From Site-B1 sp963827785 (lineage in GTDB: Bacteria > Bacteroidota > Bacteroidia > Flavobacteriales > Flavobacteriaceae), in the NCBI GenBank assembly GCA_963827785.1, contig CAWHCT010000044.1, positions 1 to 64,000 of the forward strand: 64,000 bases of DNA, in the 5' to 3' direction. Numbering within the stretch: position 1 is the first letter of the stretch; the number at the start of each line of letters is the position of its first letter. The notes beneath the pieces are model-generated. The model saw only the letters and a program-made list of their open reading frames with translations. It had not been told where the DNA came from and ran no database searches. Positions 54,871 to 63,500 of this stretch are shown here, in pieces. The position numbers and the translations under genes were made by a program.

Positions 54871-55380
54871 CTAAACTTGAACCTCATCTTCTTCAGAGTC
54901 ATTTTTAATAATGCTTGGAAAAATAGTTGGAGCTAAGGATTTAACCGGATTATAAAGTACAGATTCTTCAAGTTCAGACTTATCTACAAATGGTAATGTT
55001 CTATTCATTTTATCAAAAACAATAAGGATAATACTAAGGATCAATCCAATTTTAAGTGCTCCAAAAACACCGCCAAGCAACTTGTTTATAATTCCTAAAG
55101 CTGCAAAATCGGCAATTTTTGTGAGTGCTTTACCTGCTAAACTTATTGTTAAAACTATGACGACGAATGTTATAGCGAAAGCTGTAATATTAATGGTTTT
55201 TTCGCTCCAGTCGAATCTGCTTTGTAAAAGATCTGCAGCAAAATCACTGAAATGTATTGCGCCATAAACTCCTAAAACCAGGGCCAATAGTGAGGCCATT
55301 TCTACAAACAGTCCTTTAATAAATCCATTAACCAATCCAAAGAGTAATAAGGCACCTAGAATAATATCTAAAACACTCAT
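54871..55380 (-). CDS. cvpA: CvpA family membrane protein
   Basis: 169 aa from ATG 55380 (MSVLDIILGALLLFGLVNGF); the frame extends 3 codons upstream. Four transmembrane helices match CvpA: GLVNGFIKGLFVEMASLLAL, then a helix ending HFSDFAADLL, ITAFAITFVVIVLTISLAGK and GALKIGLILSIILIVFD. FAALGIINKLLGGVFG is the conserved loop. CvpA was named for colicin V production and links to biofilm and purine pathways in Enterobacteria; its molecular role is unclear. It converges on the carbonic anhydrase gene with a gap of 19 bases. Confidence 0.9.
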   Translation of the reverse strand: MSVLDIILGALLLFGLVNGFIKGLFVEMASLLALVLGVYGAIHFSDFAADLLQSRFDWSEKTINITAFAITFVVIVLTISLAGKALTKIADFAALGIINKLLGGVFGALKIGLILSIILIVFDKMNRTLPFVDKSELEESVLYNPVKSLAPTIFPSIIKNDSEEDEVQV

Positions 55381-55408
55381 AATTATCAATATTTCTGTAA
55401 ATATAAAT

Positions 55409-55416
55409 TAACTTTG
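55409..55416 (+). promoter_or_regulatory. candidate flavobacterial -7 box for the 55.45 kb gene
   Basis: TAACTTTG, an exact TAnnTTTG match, 34 bases before the ATG at 55450, in the divergent gap to cvpA. Confidence 0.45.
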
Positions 55417-55449
55417 TGACTTAATAACGATCGGTTTTACAAGATTAAT

Positions 55450-55806
55450 ATGTCAAGAGACGAACAATTAAAGGAGCGCTGGGACCTGGTGGTTGAAAAA
55501 CTGTCCAATCAATTCGCAGAAGGAGACACCATGGATCTTGATGCCATTATTTATCTCATAGGAATTCAGGAATTGGGACAAATTCATCGTGAATTCAAAA
55601 AAGATCAAAAACTCGACCTCATGCATATTGCCATATGTAAACTTCTTATGCCATATGGTTTTTACGATTTTGATTTTGTAGATGAGGAAGGATGGCCTCA
55701 TTATAAAGTAAAGGAAGAATTACCCAATTTAAAGGCTGGTGAACAAAGTGTTTTAATGAAAGAAGCCATAGTAAACTATTTTGTGGAAACTAATTATATA
55801 GAATAG
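55450..55806 (+). CDS. conserved protein of unknown function
   Basis: 118 aa, soluble and acidic. The protein starts MSRDEQLKERWDLVVEKLSN, with LDAIIYLIGIQELGQIHREF and a central aromatic stretch MPYGFYDFDFVDEEGWPHY before a helical end. I do not recognise a named family, though the sequence looks like a conserved flavobacterial protein. No signal peptide, membrane segment or catalytic motif is visible. It has its own promoter box and stands alone between cvpA and a repeat element. Confidence 0.75.
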   Translation: MSRDEQLKERWDLVVEKLSNQFAEGDTMDLDAIIYLIGIQELGQIHREFKKDQKLDLMHIAICKLLMPYGFYDFDFVDEEGWPHYKVKEELPNLKAGEQSVLMKEAIVNYFVETNYIE

Positions 55807-55810
55807 CTTT

Positions 55811-55930
55811 TGGGCGTTACCTTAATTTTATCTCGACTGAGCTCAATATTACATTAAGGTCGTGCTCTCGCAAATCGCTTCCAGACTATACACGTTTGGA
55901 GAGCTCCAACAATTGCTTGATCACTAACGC
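55811..55930. repeat. structured intergenic repeat element, about 120 bases
   Basis: Outer arms GCGTTA (55814-55819) and TAACGC (55925-55930) enclose a stem ACCTTAAT (55819-55826) / ATTAAGGT (55853-55860) and a second hairpin TTCCAGAC / CGTTTGGA near 55879-55900. The GC content is higher than the surrounding DNA. From memory, similar elements with a GGGCGT start and an AACGC end recur in flavobacterial genomes; unverified here. It lies between an unknown gene and pheS and carries no reading frame. Confidence 0.55.
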
Positions 55931-55948
55931 AGTTGATAGAAAAAATAG

Positions 55949-55956
55949 TAAATTTG
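55949..55956 (+). promoter_or_regulatory. candidate flavobacterial -7 box for pheS
   Basis: TAAATTTG, an exact TAnnTTTG match, 22 bases before the pheS ATG. It begins 19 bases after the repeat element. No attenuator-like leader peptide is visible. Confidence 0.45.
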
Positions 55957-55977
55957 CATTCATTTTGACTACATATC

Positions 55978-56997
55978 ATGTTAGATAAGATAAAAGAACT
56001 CATAGCAGAAGCAGAAGCGTTTAAGGCACAATCTAAAGAGGAGATTGAAGCATTCAGAATAAAATTTTTAGGAAAAAAAGGATTTCTCAACGAATTTTTC
56101 GCTGAATTTAAAAATGTGGCAAACGACCAGAAAAAGGAGTTTGGACAAACTTTAAATCAACTTAAAAAAACGGCTGAAGACAAGGTCAATTCATTAAAAG
56201 CTGAACTTGAAAGCAAAGAAGAGGTTAAAGGTGTTTATGGCGATCTGTCTCGTCCTGGAGAACCAATAGAAATTGGTGCTCGTCATCCTATTTCTATAGT
56301 TAAAAATCAGATTATTGATATCTTTTCTCGTATTGGTTTCAATGTTAGTGAAGGTCCGGAAATTGAAGATGACTGGCACAACTTTACTGCTTTGAACTTG
56401 CCGGAATACCATCCGGCGCGGGATATGCAGGACACCTTCTTTATTCAAACCAATCCAGATATTTTATTGCGTACCCATACAAGTTCTGTACAAGTACGTT
56501 ACATGGAAAATAACAAGCCACCAATTCGTACTATTTCGCCTGGAAGAGTGTACAGAAACGAAGCTATTTCAGCTCGTTCGCATTGTTTCTTCCATCAGGT
56601 AGAAGGATTGTATATAGATAAGGATGTAAGTTTTGCCGATTTAAAGCAAACATTGCAATACTTTACTACAGAAATGTTTGGCAAGTCTAAGATACGTTTA
56701 CGCCCGTCATATTTCCCATTTACAGAACCAAGTGCTGAGGTAGATGTATATTGGGGATTGGAGACCGAAACCGATTATAAAATGACCAAAGGAACAGGAT
56801 GGCTGGAAATAATGGGATGCGGAATGGTAGATCCTAATGTACTTGATAACTGCGGAATCGACTCCAAGGAATATTCTGGTTTTGCATTTGGGATGGGAAT
56901 CGACAGAATTGCATTGTTGTTGCATCAAATTAGTGACATTCGATTGTTGAGTGAAAATGATGTGCGCTTTCTTGAGCAATTTAAGTCGGCACTTTGA
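55978..56997 (+). CDS. pheS: phenylalanine--tRNA ligase alpha subunit
   Basis: 339 aa, normal length. An N-terminal coiled coil (about residues 1-90) contacts tRNA. The class II core has motif 1 near GFNVSEGPEIEDDWHNF, motif 2 with TSSVQVRYMENN and GRVYRNEAISARSHCFFHQV, and motif 3 GFAFGMGIDRIALLLHQI (about residue 307). It charges tRNA-Phe with the beta subunit, whose gene is not in the window. The TTG-started gene follows after one base. Confidence 0.97.
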   Translation: MLDKIKELIAEAEAFKAQSKEEIEAFRIKFLGKKGFLNEFFAEFKNVANDQKKEFGQTLNQLKKTAEDKVNSLKAELESKEEVKGVYGDLSRPGEPIEIGARHPISIVKNQIIDIFSRIGFNVSEGPEIEDDWHNFTALNLPEYHPARDMQDTFFIQTNPDILLRTHTSSVQVRYMENNKPPIRTISPGRVYRNEAISARSHCFFHQVEGLYIDKDVSFADLKQTLQYFTTEMFGKSKIRLRPSYFPFTEPSAEVDVYWGLETETDYKMTKGTGWLEIMGCGMVDPNVLDNCGIDSKEYSGFAFGMGIDRIALLLHQISDIRLLSENDVRFLEQFKSAL

Positions 56998-56998
56998 T

Positions 56999-57394
56999 TT
57001 GAAAAAAGACATTAACATTCCTGAAGTTAAAGGTGTTTACATGGCTATTGTAAATGAGTACAACGAATTCTATAAAACTTATGATTGGAATGCTTATATC
57101 ATAAACGATAAAGATATTGATTTAGACATGTTACTTATTGTATCTAAAGGATATACTCAAGAAAAGAAAACTTCAATAATGAGACACAAACTGGATAAAC
57201 TTCCTCCAAAAAGCTATGCAAAAATAGAATTGATGCAGGAGGATGTTTTTGTTTTGAATAACGAATTCAAGGTTACTTTTTTTGAAGATAACAGAATGTA
57301 TGATAAAACATATTTATTTAGAAAAAACACGATAAACGAAAAAGCCTTGCAACCTATCCCATTAATGGAATGTAAAGGAATATTAGTTAAATAA
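56999..57394 (+). CDS. conserved protein of unknown function downstream of pheS
   Basis: 131 aa if it starts at TTG 56999 (MKKDINIPEVKGVYMAIV), one base after the pheS stop. An ATG at 56951 would overlap pheS by 47 bases and adds residues from pheS DNA; an ATG at 57041 would cut off the conserved-looking KKDINIPEV start. DWNAYIINDKDIDLDMLLIV, SIMRHKLDKLPPKSYAKIEL and FKVTFFEDNRMYDKTYLF suggest a small beta-rich cytoplasmic protein. I do not recognise the family. Position implies co-transcription with pheS and with the cupin gene 12 bases further on. Confidence 0.75.
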   Translation: MKKDINIPEVKGVYMAIVNEYNEFYKTYDWNAYIINDKDIDLDMLLIVSKGYTQEKKTSIMRHKLDKLPPKSYAKIELMQEDVFVLNNEFKVTFFEDNRMYDKTYLFRKNTINEKALQPIPLMECKGILVK

Positions 57395-57406
57395 AAATAC
57401 GGTATT

Positions 57407-57742
57407 ATGGCAAACAACGAATTTGAAAAAGGAGTGAAATTCTCTTTTAACGACAGTATAAATTATAACGAAAAAGCTGTAGTTAGTAAGCATATATTAA
57501 AAAAAGACAGCGGAAATATTTCGTTATTCGCTTTTGATAAGGGAGAAGGGTTGAGCGAGCATACCACACCTTTTGATGCGGTTGTTTATATTGTAGATGG
57601 AAAAGCAGATATTATTATTGATGGCAAATCAAATATTCTTGAAGCCAATGATACGATCATCATGCCGGCAAATATTCCTCATGCCTTAAAGGCTGTAGAA
57701 AGTTTTAAAATGGTGTTGACTATGATTAGAGATAAAAATTAA
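57407..57742 (+). CDS. cupin domain protein
   Basis: 111 aa single-domain cupin. Motif 1 is GEGLSEHTTPFDAVVYIVDG (about residues 45-64) with one histidine kept, and motif 2 is DTIIMPANIPHALKA (about 85-99) with its histidine. Fewer metal-binding histidines than in classical cupins are seen, so metal use is uncertain. The family includes enzymes and small-molecule sensors; the role is unknown. The stop overlaps the convergent gpsA gene by 4 bases. Confidence 0.88.
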   Translation: MANNEFEKGVKFSFNDSINYNEKAVVSKHILKKDSGNISLFAFDKGEGLSEHTTPFDAVVYIVDGKADIIIDGKSNILEANDTIIMPANIPHALKAVESFKMVLTMIRDKN

Positions 57743-58740
57743 TCCAACAATTCCGTTAATTTTTTAAATTCTCTTTTTGGGTCCTTGCCTTCATACAAAA
57801 CGGCATAAACAGTATTTATAATTGGGATATCTGTTTTCTTCTCATTCGTCTCATTGAGTAAATATGCGCTCTTAGTAGCATAATAACCTTCAGCGATCAT
57901 ACTCATTTCCATCTGGGCAGATTTTACGGTATAACCTTTGCCAATCATGTTACCAAACATTCTGTTTCTGGAAAAAACAGAGTAACCAGTCACCAACAAA
58001 TCACCTAAATAAGCCGAGTTATTTATATTGCGTTTTAATTTATGTACATTTTTAAGAAAGCGCTTCATTTCTCGTATGGCATTGCTCATAAGCACACTCT
58101 GGAAATTATCACCATATCCAAGTCCATGAGCAATTCCGGCCGCAATTGCATAAATATTTTTAAGCATTACAGAATATTCAACACCAATCACATCATCACT
58201 TATTTTTGTCTTTATATATTCACAAGACAGCTTATCAGCTATGTCCTGAGCTTTTTTTGCGTCGGCACAAGAAATAGTTAAATAGGATAATCGCTCCAGG
58301 GCTACCTCTTCTGCATGGCATGGTCCTGCTAATACAGCTATGTTTTCAAAAGGAACTTTATAAACATCATGAAAGTGTTCTCCAACCACAAGTCCAGATT
58401 CAGGAATGATACCTTTAACAGCAGAAACCACAATTTTATTTTTAACATCCACAGTTAGTTTTTGCAGTTCAGAATACATAAAAGCCGAAGGTATCGCAAA
58501 GATCATAACATCTGCATACTCAGCCATTTCATTAATATCATTGCTTAGTTTTAGTTTTTTTAAATCAAACTCAACTGAACTTAAGTAACTGGGATTATGC
58601 TGCTCTCTCATTAAATGTTCCTTGATATAAACACTTCGCATATACCAACCTACTTCATCCAGATTTTCGCAAAGCATTTTGACAATGGCTGTGGCCCAAC
58701 TTCCCGCTCCAAAAACAGCATATTTCAGTTCTTTACTCAT
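57739..58740 (-). CDS. gpsA: NAD(P)H-dependent glycerol-3-phosphate dehydrogenase
   Basis: 333 aa. Cofactor motif VFGAGSWATAIVKML (about residues 8-22), VVSAVKGIIPESG, and the active-site lysine in VEYSVMLKNIYAIAAGIAHG (about 205-224) are present, with LVTGYSVFSRNRMFG near 262. It reduces dihydroxyacetone phosphate to sn-glycerol-3-phosphate for phospholipid synthesis. VAVLAGPCHAEEV-type residues (VLAGPCHAEEVALER) replace the more common GPSFAxE, a variant worth noting. It is a single-gene transcript with its own promoter box. Confidence 0.93.
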   Translation of the reverse strand: MSKELKYAVFGAGSWATAIVKMLCENLDEVGWYMRSVYIKEHLMREQHNPSYLSSVEFDLKKLKLSNDINEMAEYADVMIFAIPSAFMYSELQKLTVDVKNKIVVSAVKGIIPESGLVVGEHFHDVYKVPFENIAVLAGPCHAEEVALERLSYLTISCADAKKAQDIADKLSCEYIKTKISDDVIGVEYSVMLKNIYAIAAGIAHGLGYGDNFQSVLMSNAIREMKRFLKNVHKLKRNINNSAYLGDLLVTGYSVFSRNRMFGNMIGKGYTVKSAQMEMSMIAEGYYATKSAYLLNETNEKKTDIPIINTVYAVLYEGKDPKREFKKLTELLD

Positions 58741-58761
58741 ATAATGGAATTAATAGTTAAC

Positions 58762-58769
58762 CAAAAATA
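58762..58769 (-). promoter_or_regulatory. candidate flavobacterial -7 box for gpsA
   Basis: CAAAAATA on the plus strand reads TATTTTTG on the minus strand, an exact TAnnTTTG match, 22 bases before the gpsA ATG at 58740. Confidence 0.45.
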
Positions 58770-58869
58770 CGGAAAAAATCAATCTTGTTAAACCATTGAT
58801 AGACAATAAGATGTGTTTTTTGGCATACGTTTTGAAATGTATTAAATATAACTTTTAAATTGTTGGATT

Positions 58870-59820
58870 ATGAAGACTACAAAATTACTTTTAGGATTAG
58901 TTTTAGCAACTACATTATTTACTTCTTGTATTGTGGATGTCATTCATGACGATGTAGTATATGTAGATAATACACCAACAATTTCATTGAATCAGTTATT
59001 GGGTTCTTATGAATTGTGGTATGTAGACATTAACCAAACAGTAGGCTACGGGGAAACTCCGTTTTTGCAAATGGCGTTTACAATGTCATTTAGAAATGGA
59101 AATGTTTATGCTAATAATAATCTGGTTGGAATTGGAAGTCAGGGAAGTGGATTCGGAATTTCAGTAGGTTATTACGATGCTTACGATATGATTCTGGACA
59201 TATATCATGATATTGATGGGTATACCACTTTTGATGTCTATCAAATAGACAATAATACAATAGAACTTTACAACCCTTATACTGATACCTCATATTTCTT
59301 GAATGGATATCAACGTTCTAATTTTGATTATGACTATGTGTTTTATGATAACATTCATTATTTCTTACAGGAATATGAGGCATGGGAAAAGACTTATACC
59401 AGCGAATATGGAGCTCTGAATGAATTTGATAATGAGAATTATTTACAGTTCTTATCTGGTGGCGATGATTCTACTTTCAGAAGTTCACAGGATTTTGACA
59501 TCTCAAATGTGAATAATATTTACTGGGATTATATTGGATATTATGGAGTTGGAGATGTTTCCGGGAATATGTATCTTAAAACTTTAACACTGGATTATGA
59601 CTATTTTGACAATGAATTCTTTGAATTATACGTTATAAATGATCAGGTTATTGAATTATACCATGCTGCATCTGGAACGGTTTATGAATTTACAGGCAGA
59701 GGATATATTCAATATATGAAGCTTGGAACAGAAATAGATAAATCTAAATCCTCTGCAGATAAAATGCGTAAGCAGAAAACAAAGAAGAAAGATAATCCAA
59801 GAGAAAATACACGAAGCTAA
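58870..59820 (+). CDS. lipoprotein of unknown function
   Basis: 316 aa. Signal peptide with lipobox LGLVLATTLFTSCIVDVIHD (cysteine at about residue 20). The body has two similar halves, each starting like SYELWYVDIN or EYEAWEKTYTSEYG, with FLQMAFTMSFRNGNVYANN paralleled by LQFLSGGDDSTFRSS, and DNNTIELYNPYTDTSYFL paralleled by NDQVIELYHAASGTVYEF. An internal duplication of a beta-rich lipocalin-like domain is therefore likely. The end is highly basic (MRKQKTKKKDNPRENTRS). From memory, relatives are often labelled nicotinic acid mononucleotide adenyltransferase in databases, which nothing in this sequence supports. Confidence 0.8.
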   Translation: MKTTKLLLGLVLATTLFTSCIVDVIHDDVVYVDNTPTISLNQLLGSYELWYVDINQTVGYGETPFLQMAFTMSFRNGNVYANNNLVGIGSQGSGFGISVGYYDAYDMILDIYHDIDGYTTFDVYQIDNNTIELYNPYTDTSYFLNGYQRSNFDYDYVFYDNIHYFLQEYEAWEKTYTSEYGALNEFDNENYLQFLSGGDDSTFRSSQDFDISNVNNIYWDYIGYYGVGDVSGNMYLKTLTLDYDYFDNEFFELYVINDQVIELYHAASGTVYEFTGRGYIQYMKLGTEIDKSKSSADKMRKQKTKKKDNPRENTRS

Positions 59821-59848
59821 ATTTTTTGGTTGGTTATTTAGTTTCAAG

Positions 59849-59888
59849 ACCGCTCATCTGATATTTATACAGTTGGGCGGTTTCTCTT
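59849..59888 (+). terminator. probable terminator after the lipoprotein gene
   Basis: ACCGC (59849-59853) pairs with GCGGT (59877-59881), extended inward by CA/TG and CTG/CAG with a mismatch and a G-T pair, followed by a T-rich stretch. It starts 28 bases after the stop. Confidence 0.6.
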
Positions 59889-59933
59889 TATATTTTATAA
59901 TATGATTTAGCTGTTTTAAAAAACATAATTTTG

Positions 59934-59941
59934 TATTTTTG
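59934..59941 (+). promoter_or_regulatory. candidate flavobacterial -7 box for the LysM/BON gene
   Basis: TATTTTTG, an exact TAnnTTTG match, 28 bases before the ATG at 59969. It overlaps an upstream TTG that could otherwise be taken as the start, and so supports 59969. Confidence 0.5.
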
Positions 59942-59968
59942 AATTATAATTTTAAAACACTAAAACCA

Positions 59969-60454
59969 ATGGGATTATTTTCATTTATTAAAGATGCAGG
60001 AGCTAAAATATTTGGCGGAAAAACATCAGCAGAAAAAGCTGCAGAAGCAGCGGCAGCAGAAAAAGCTGCAGAAGCAGCAGCAGCTAAAAAACTACAAGAA
60101 ACTATAAGCGATCTACAATTAAAAGTAGAAAACTTAAATGTTCATATTAAAGGTGATATGGCTACAGTAAAAGGAGCTGCTCACGATCAGGCTACAAAAG
60201 AAAAAGTAGTATTGGTTGTTGGAAACTCGTCCGGAATTGCAACTGTTGACGATCAGATGACTGTTGAGAATCCAGAACCGGAAGCACAATTCCACACTGT
60301 TGTTAGTGGTGATACTTTGGGTAAAATTGCTAAAAAATATTATGGAAATGCGATGAAATATCCAGTTATTTTTGAAGCTAATAAACCTATGCTTAAAGAT
60401 CCGGATCTAATTTATCCTGGACAAGTATTACGAATTCCTCATTTGGACAAGTAA
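59969..60454 (+). CDS. LysM and BON domain protein (YgaU/Kbp-like)
   Basis: 161 aa from ATG 59969 (MGLFSFIKDAGAKIFGG). An alanine-, glutamate- and lysine-rich helix with the repeat AEKAAEAAAAEKAAEAAAA (about residues 19-40) precedes a BON-like domain with LKVENLNVHIKGDMATVKG and VVLVVGNSSGIATVDDQM. The LysM domain follows: FHTVVSGDTLGKIAKKYYG and IYPGQVLRIP. This matches the E. coli potassium-binding protein Kbp (YgaU). It lacks a signal peptide, so it is probably cytoplasmic despite its LysM domain. Confidence 0.93.
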   Translation: MGLFSFIKDAGAKIFGGKTSAEKAAEAAAAEKAAEAAAAKKLQETISDLQLKVENLNVHIKGDMATVKGAAHDQATKEKVVLVVGNSSGIATVDDQMTVENPEPEAQFHTVVSGDTLGKIAKKYYGNAMKYPVIFEANKPMLKDPDLIYPGQVLRIPHLDK

Positions 60455-60473
60455 TATATTATATAGTGATATC

Positions 60474-60503
60474 AAAAAAGCCAGCTTATTAGCTGGCTTT
60501 TTT
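60474..60503. terminator. bidirectional terminator
   Basis: AAAAAAGCCAGCT and AGCTGGCTTTTTT form a perfect 13-bp stem with loop TATT. It lies between the convergent LysM/BON gene and the BNR-protein gene and suits both. Confidence 0.9.
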
Positions 60504-60523
60504 ATTAAATATAAATATTTTAA

Positions 60524-63500
60524 TTAATCTTCATTTTTATAGCCGCGTCCAGGAGTATAAGGAGCTCCAGATTTAACAAGTTTTTCTTCTAGTTGTTTTA
60601 CATCAATATTATAAATGGCCTCAACCTTTTGTTTTAACCCAGTTATTTTAGCTTTAGCTATTAAATAACTATCCTTATGCGTTTTAGTTGGTGTTGCAGT
60701 AGAATACTTTTGCTCGTAACTTATATTTCCAATTCTTGACGCTGGACTTTTAGGTTGTCTTATATCCAATCTAGTTTTTACAGGATCTCCATAAAGCGAA
60801 ATCTTTATGTCCTTAAGTTTATTTTCAATAACCAATACTTCCTTTGAAAGTTCTTCAAAAGGAAGTTCCGATCGTTTTATGGCTGATTTTATATATTTCA
60901 ATTTAGAATTGCTTTCATCCATAATTTTTCTACAAGCTTGTAAATCGGCATTAAGTTGTGCTACTTCTTTTTGGAAAGCAACTTTTGACGCTCTGTCTTC
61001 TGCAGGCATTACAGTATTGTCTAATGCAATTACCTTAAATGATACTGGACTTGCCAATTCAATTAACTCACCATCTTTAAATAAACCCATTTCAACTGTA
61101 TAGGTACCAGGTTGCACAAGTGTTCCTTCATCAACTGTACTCCAAGGGTTATAGAAGGAAGGCTTACTTAAATCTATTGGTGTTTGTCGAGTATATCGTA
61201 AATCCCAATTAAAGCGCTGTATACCTTCTTTAGGTTTATTAAACTCTTTTTTTACAACTTTTCCCTGTTCATTTTTAATTGTAAACACTAAAGATTGTTC
61301 ATTTTCATTAACCTCAGATTTTAATGCTAAATAATCTGGATAATGAGCATCTTGTTTGTTCTTTATAAGTTCTTTCTCTTTTTCTGTACGTAATTCTTTA
61401 AGAGATTTATAAGTGCTATTATAATAATAGGTGATTATTGCTTCAGGCCCAAGGTTAGGAGCAGTGAAGAAATTATCACCTTGAAATGCCTTTCTTGGTA
61501 GTCCTAACGGAAGGCTTTTTTCCCAGGATAAAGCATTACGAATTGGATAGATTTTTGCCTTATCAGTTGGAGTGGTGTTTTCAACAGATCTCAATGCGGA
61601 ATAATCATCTAGGACATAAAATCCTCTTCCAAAAGTACCAAGTACCAGATCGTTCTCTCTTTCCTGAATGGCAATATCTCGAACGGCTATTGTTGGTAAT
61701 CCGGCTGCTAATTCTTTCCAACGCTTCCCTTTATCTGGCGAAAAGAAAGCACCAAATTCTGTACCACAGAAAATAAGATCCTTGTCGACATGATCTTCTT
61801 CAATGCTGTAAACACTGCCTTTTGTAGGCAGGTTAGAACTGATAGAAGTCCATGTTTTTCCTTTATTTTCAGATTTAAAAATGTATGGTTTAAAATCGCC
61901 ATATTTATGATGATTAAATGCTACATACATAACATTTACATCGTGTTTGGATAGATAGACACTGTTCACATATGATTGTTTAGGAGCACCTGAGATGTTA
62001 TTAATTTTTCGCCATGATATTCCTCCATTTTCAGTAATTTGAACCAATCCGTCATCAGTACCAACTAAGATTAGATTTTCGTCAATTGGCGATTCAGACA
62101 ATGCTACAATACTACCGTAAAGTGATGTTGAAGCATTTTTGGCTACAGCATCAATACTTACAACACGATCGTATACCTTAAGTTTATTTCTGTCTATCTG
62201 CTGGGTAAGATCGTCACTAATAACTTCCCAACTGTTACCATAATCGTTTGATCGAAATAATTTTTCGGCAGCAAAATATAAGCGCCCGGAAGCATGTCTA
62301 CTTACTACTAAAGGCGCATCCCAATTAAACCGATAGGCATTTTCTTCCTCTCTTTCTTGAGGTTGAATACCAACACGTTCTCCACTTTTCTTATCGAATC
62401 GTACTAAAAATCCATATTGAGATTGCGAATAAACGATATCCGGATTTTCCGGATCTACTTGCGATTCAAACCCATCACCTCCATTGGTTATAAACCAGTC
62501 AAAATTAGTAATTCCATGATCTGTTAGCACTCTTGATGGTCCGCCAATAGTAAAATTATCTTGCGTTCCCCCATATACATTGTAAAAAGGAGCGTCATTA
62601 TCTACAGCAACTTTGTAAAACTGAGTCACAGGAATATTTTCTTTAAAATCCCAGGTTTTTGCTGCATCAAATGTTTCGTACATGCCACCATCACAGCCAA
62701 CCAACCAGTGTTTGTTGTTCTTTGGGTTGATCCACATGCAATGATTATCTACATGTTTATAGACTTCACCTACTTTTTTAAATGTTTTACCTCCATCGTG
62801 GCTCACGGACATCCATGTATCCATAGAGTAAATTGTATTTTCATCAATTGGATCTGCAATTATTTCCTGATAATAATTTCCACTGGTTTTGTGCTTACCT
62901 CGCTTTTCCCAACTGGCACCTCTATTGGTTGATGCAAAAAAACCGCTTTTGTCATCTGCTGCTTCCACAATGGCATAAATAATTTCTGGATTTGCAGGAG
63001 AAATTGCCAAACCAATTCTACCTAATTCGGTTTCTGGTAATCCCTTATTGATTTTTTCCCAGGTTTTTCCGCCATCCGTACTTTTATGCATTCCAGAACC
63101 AGGTCCTCCACCAACATAAGTATAAACATGCCTTCTACGTTGAAATGTTGATGCGTATAATACATCAGGATCTCTTGGATCCATAACCACATCATTAACT
63201 CCTGTATTCTCATCTACAGAAAGGATGGCATTCCACGTTTTACCTCCATCTATTGATTTATACAATCCACGTTCGCCCTCTTTGCTCCATAATGGACCGA
63301 TTGCTGCCACAAAAATAACATTGGAATTTTCAGGGTGTACAATGATCTTACCAATATGCTCGGATGTTTTTAAACCCATGTTTTTCCAGGTTTTACCTCC
63401 ATCTAAGGATTTGTATACACCATCACCATAGGCTACTGACCGTTGGTTGTTATTTTCGCCAGTACCAACCCAAATTACATTAGTGTTGTTAGGATCCATA

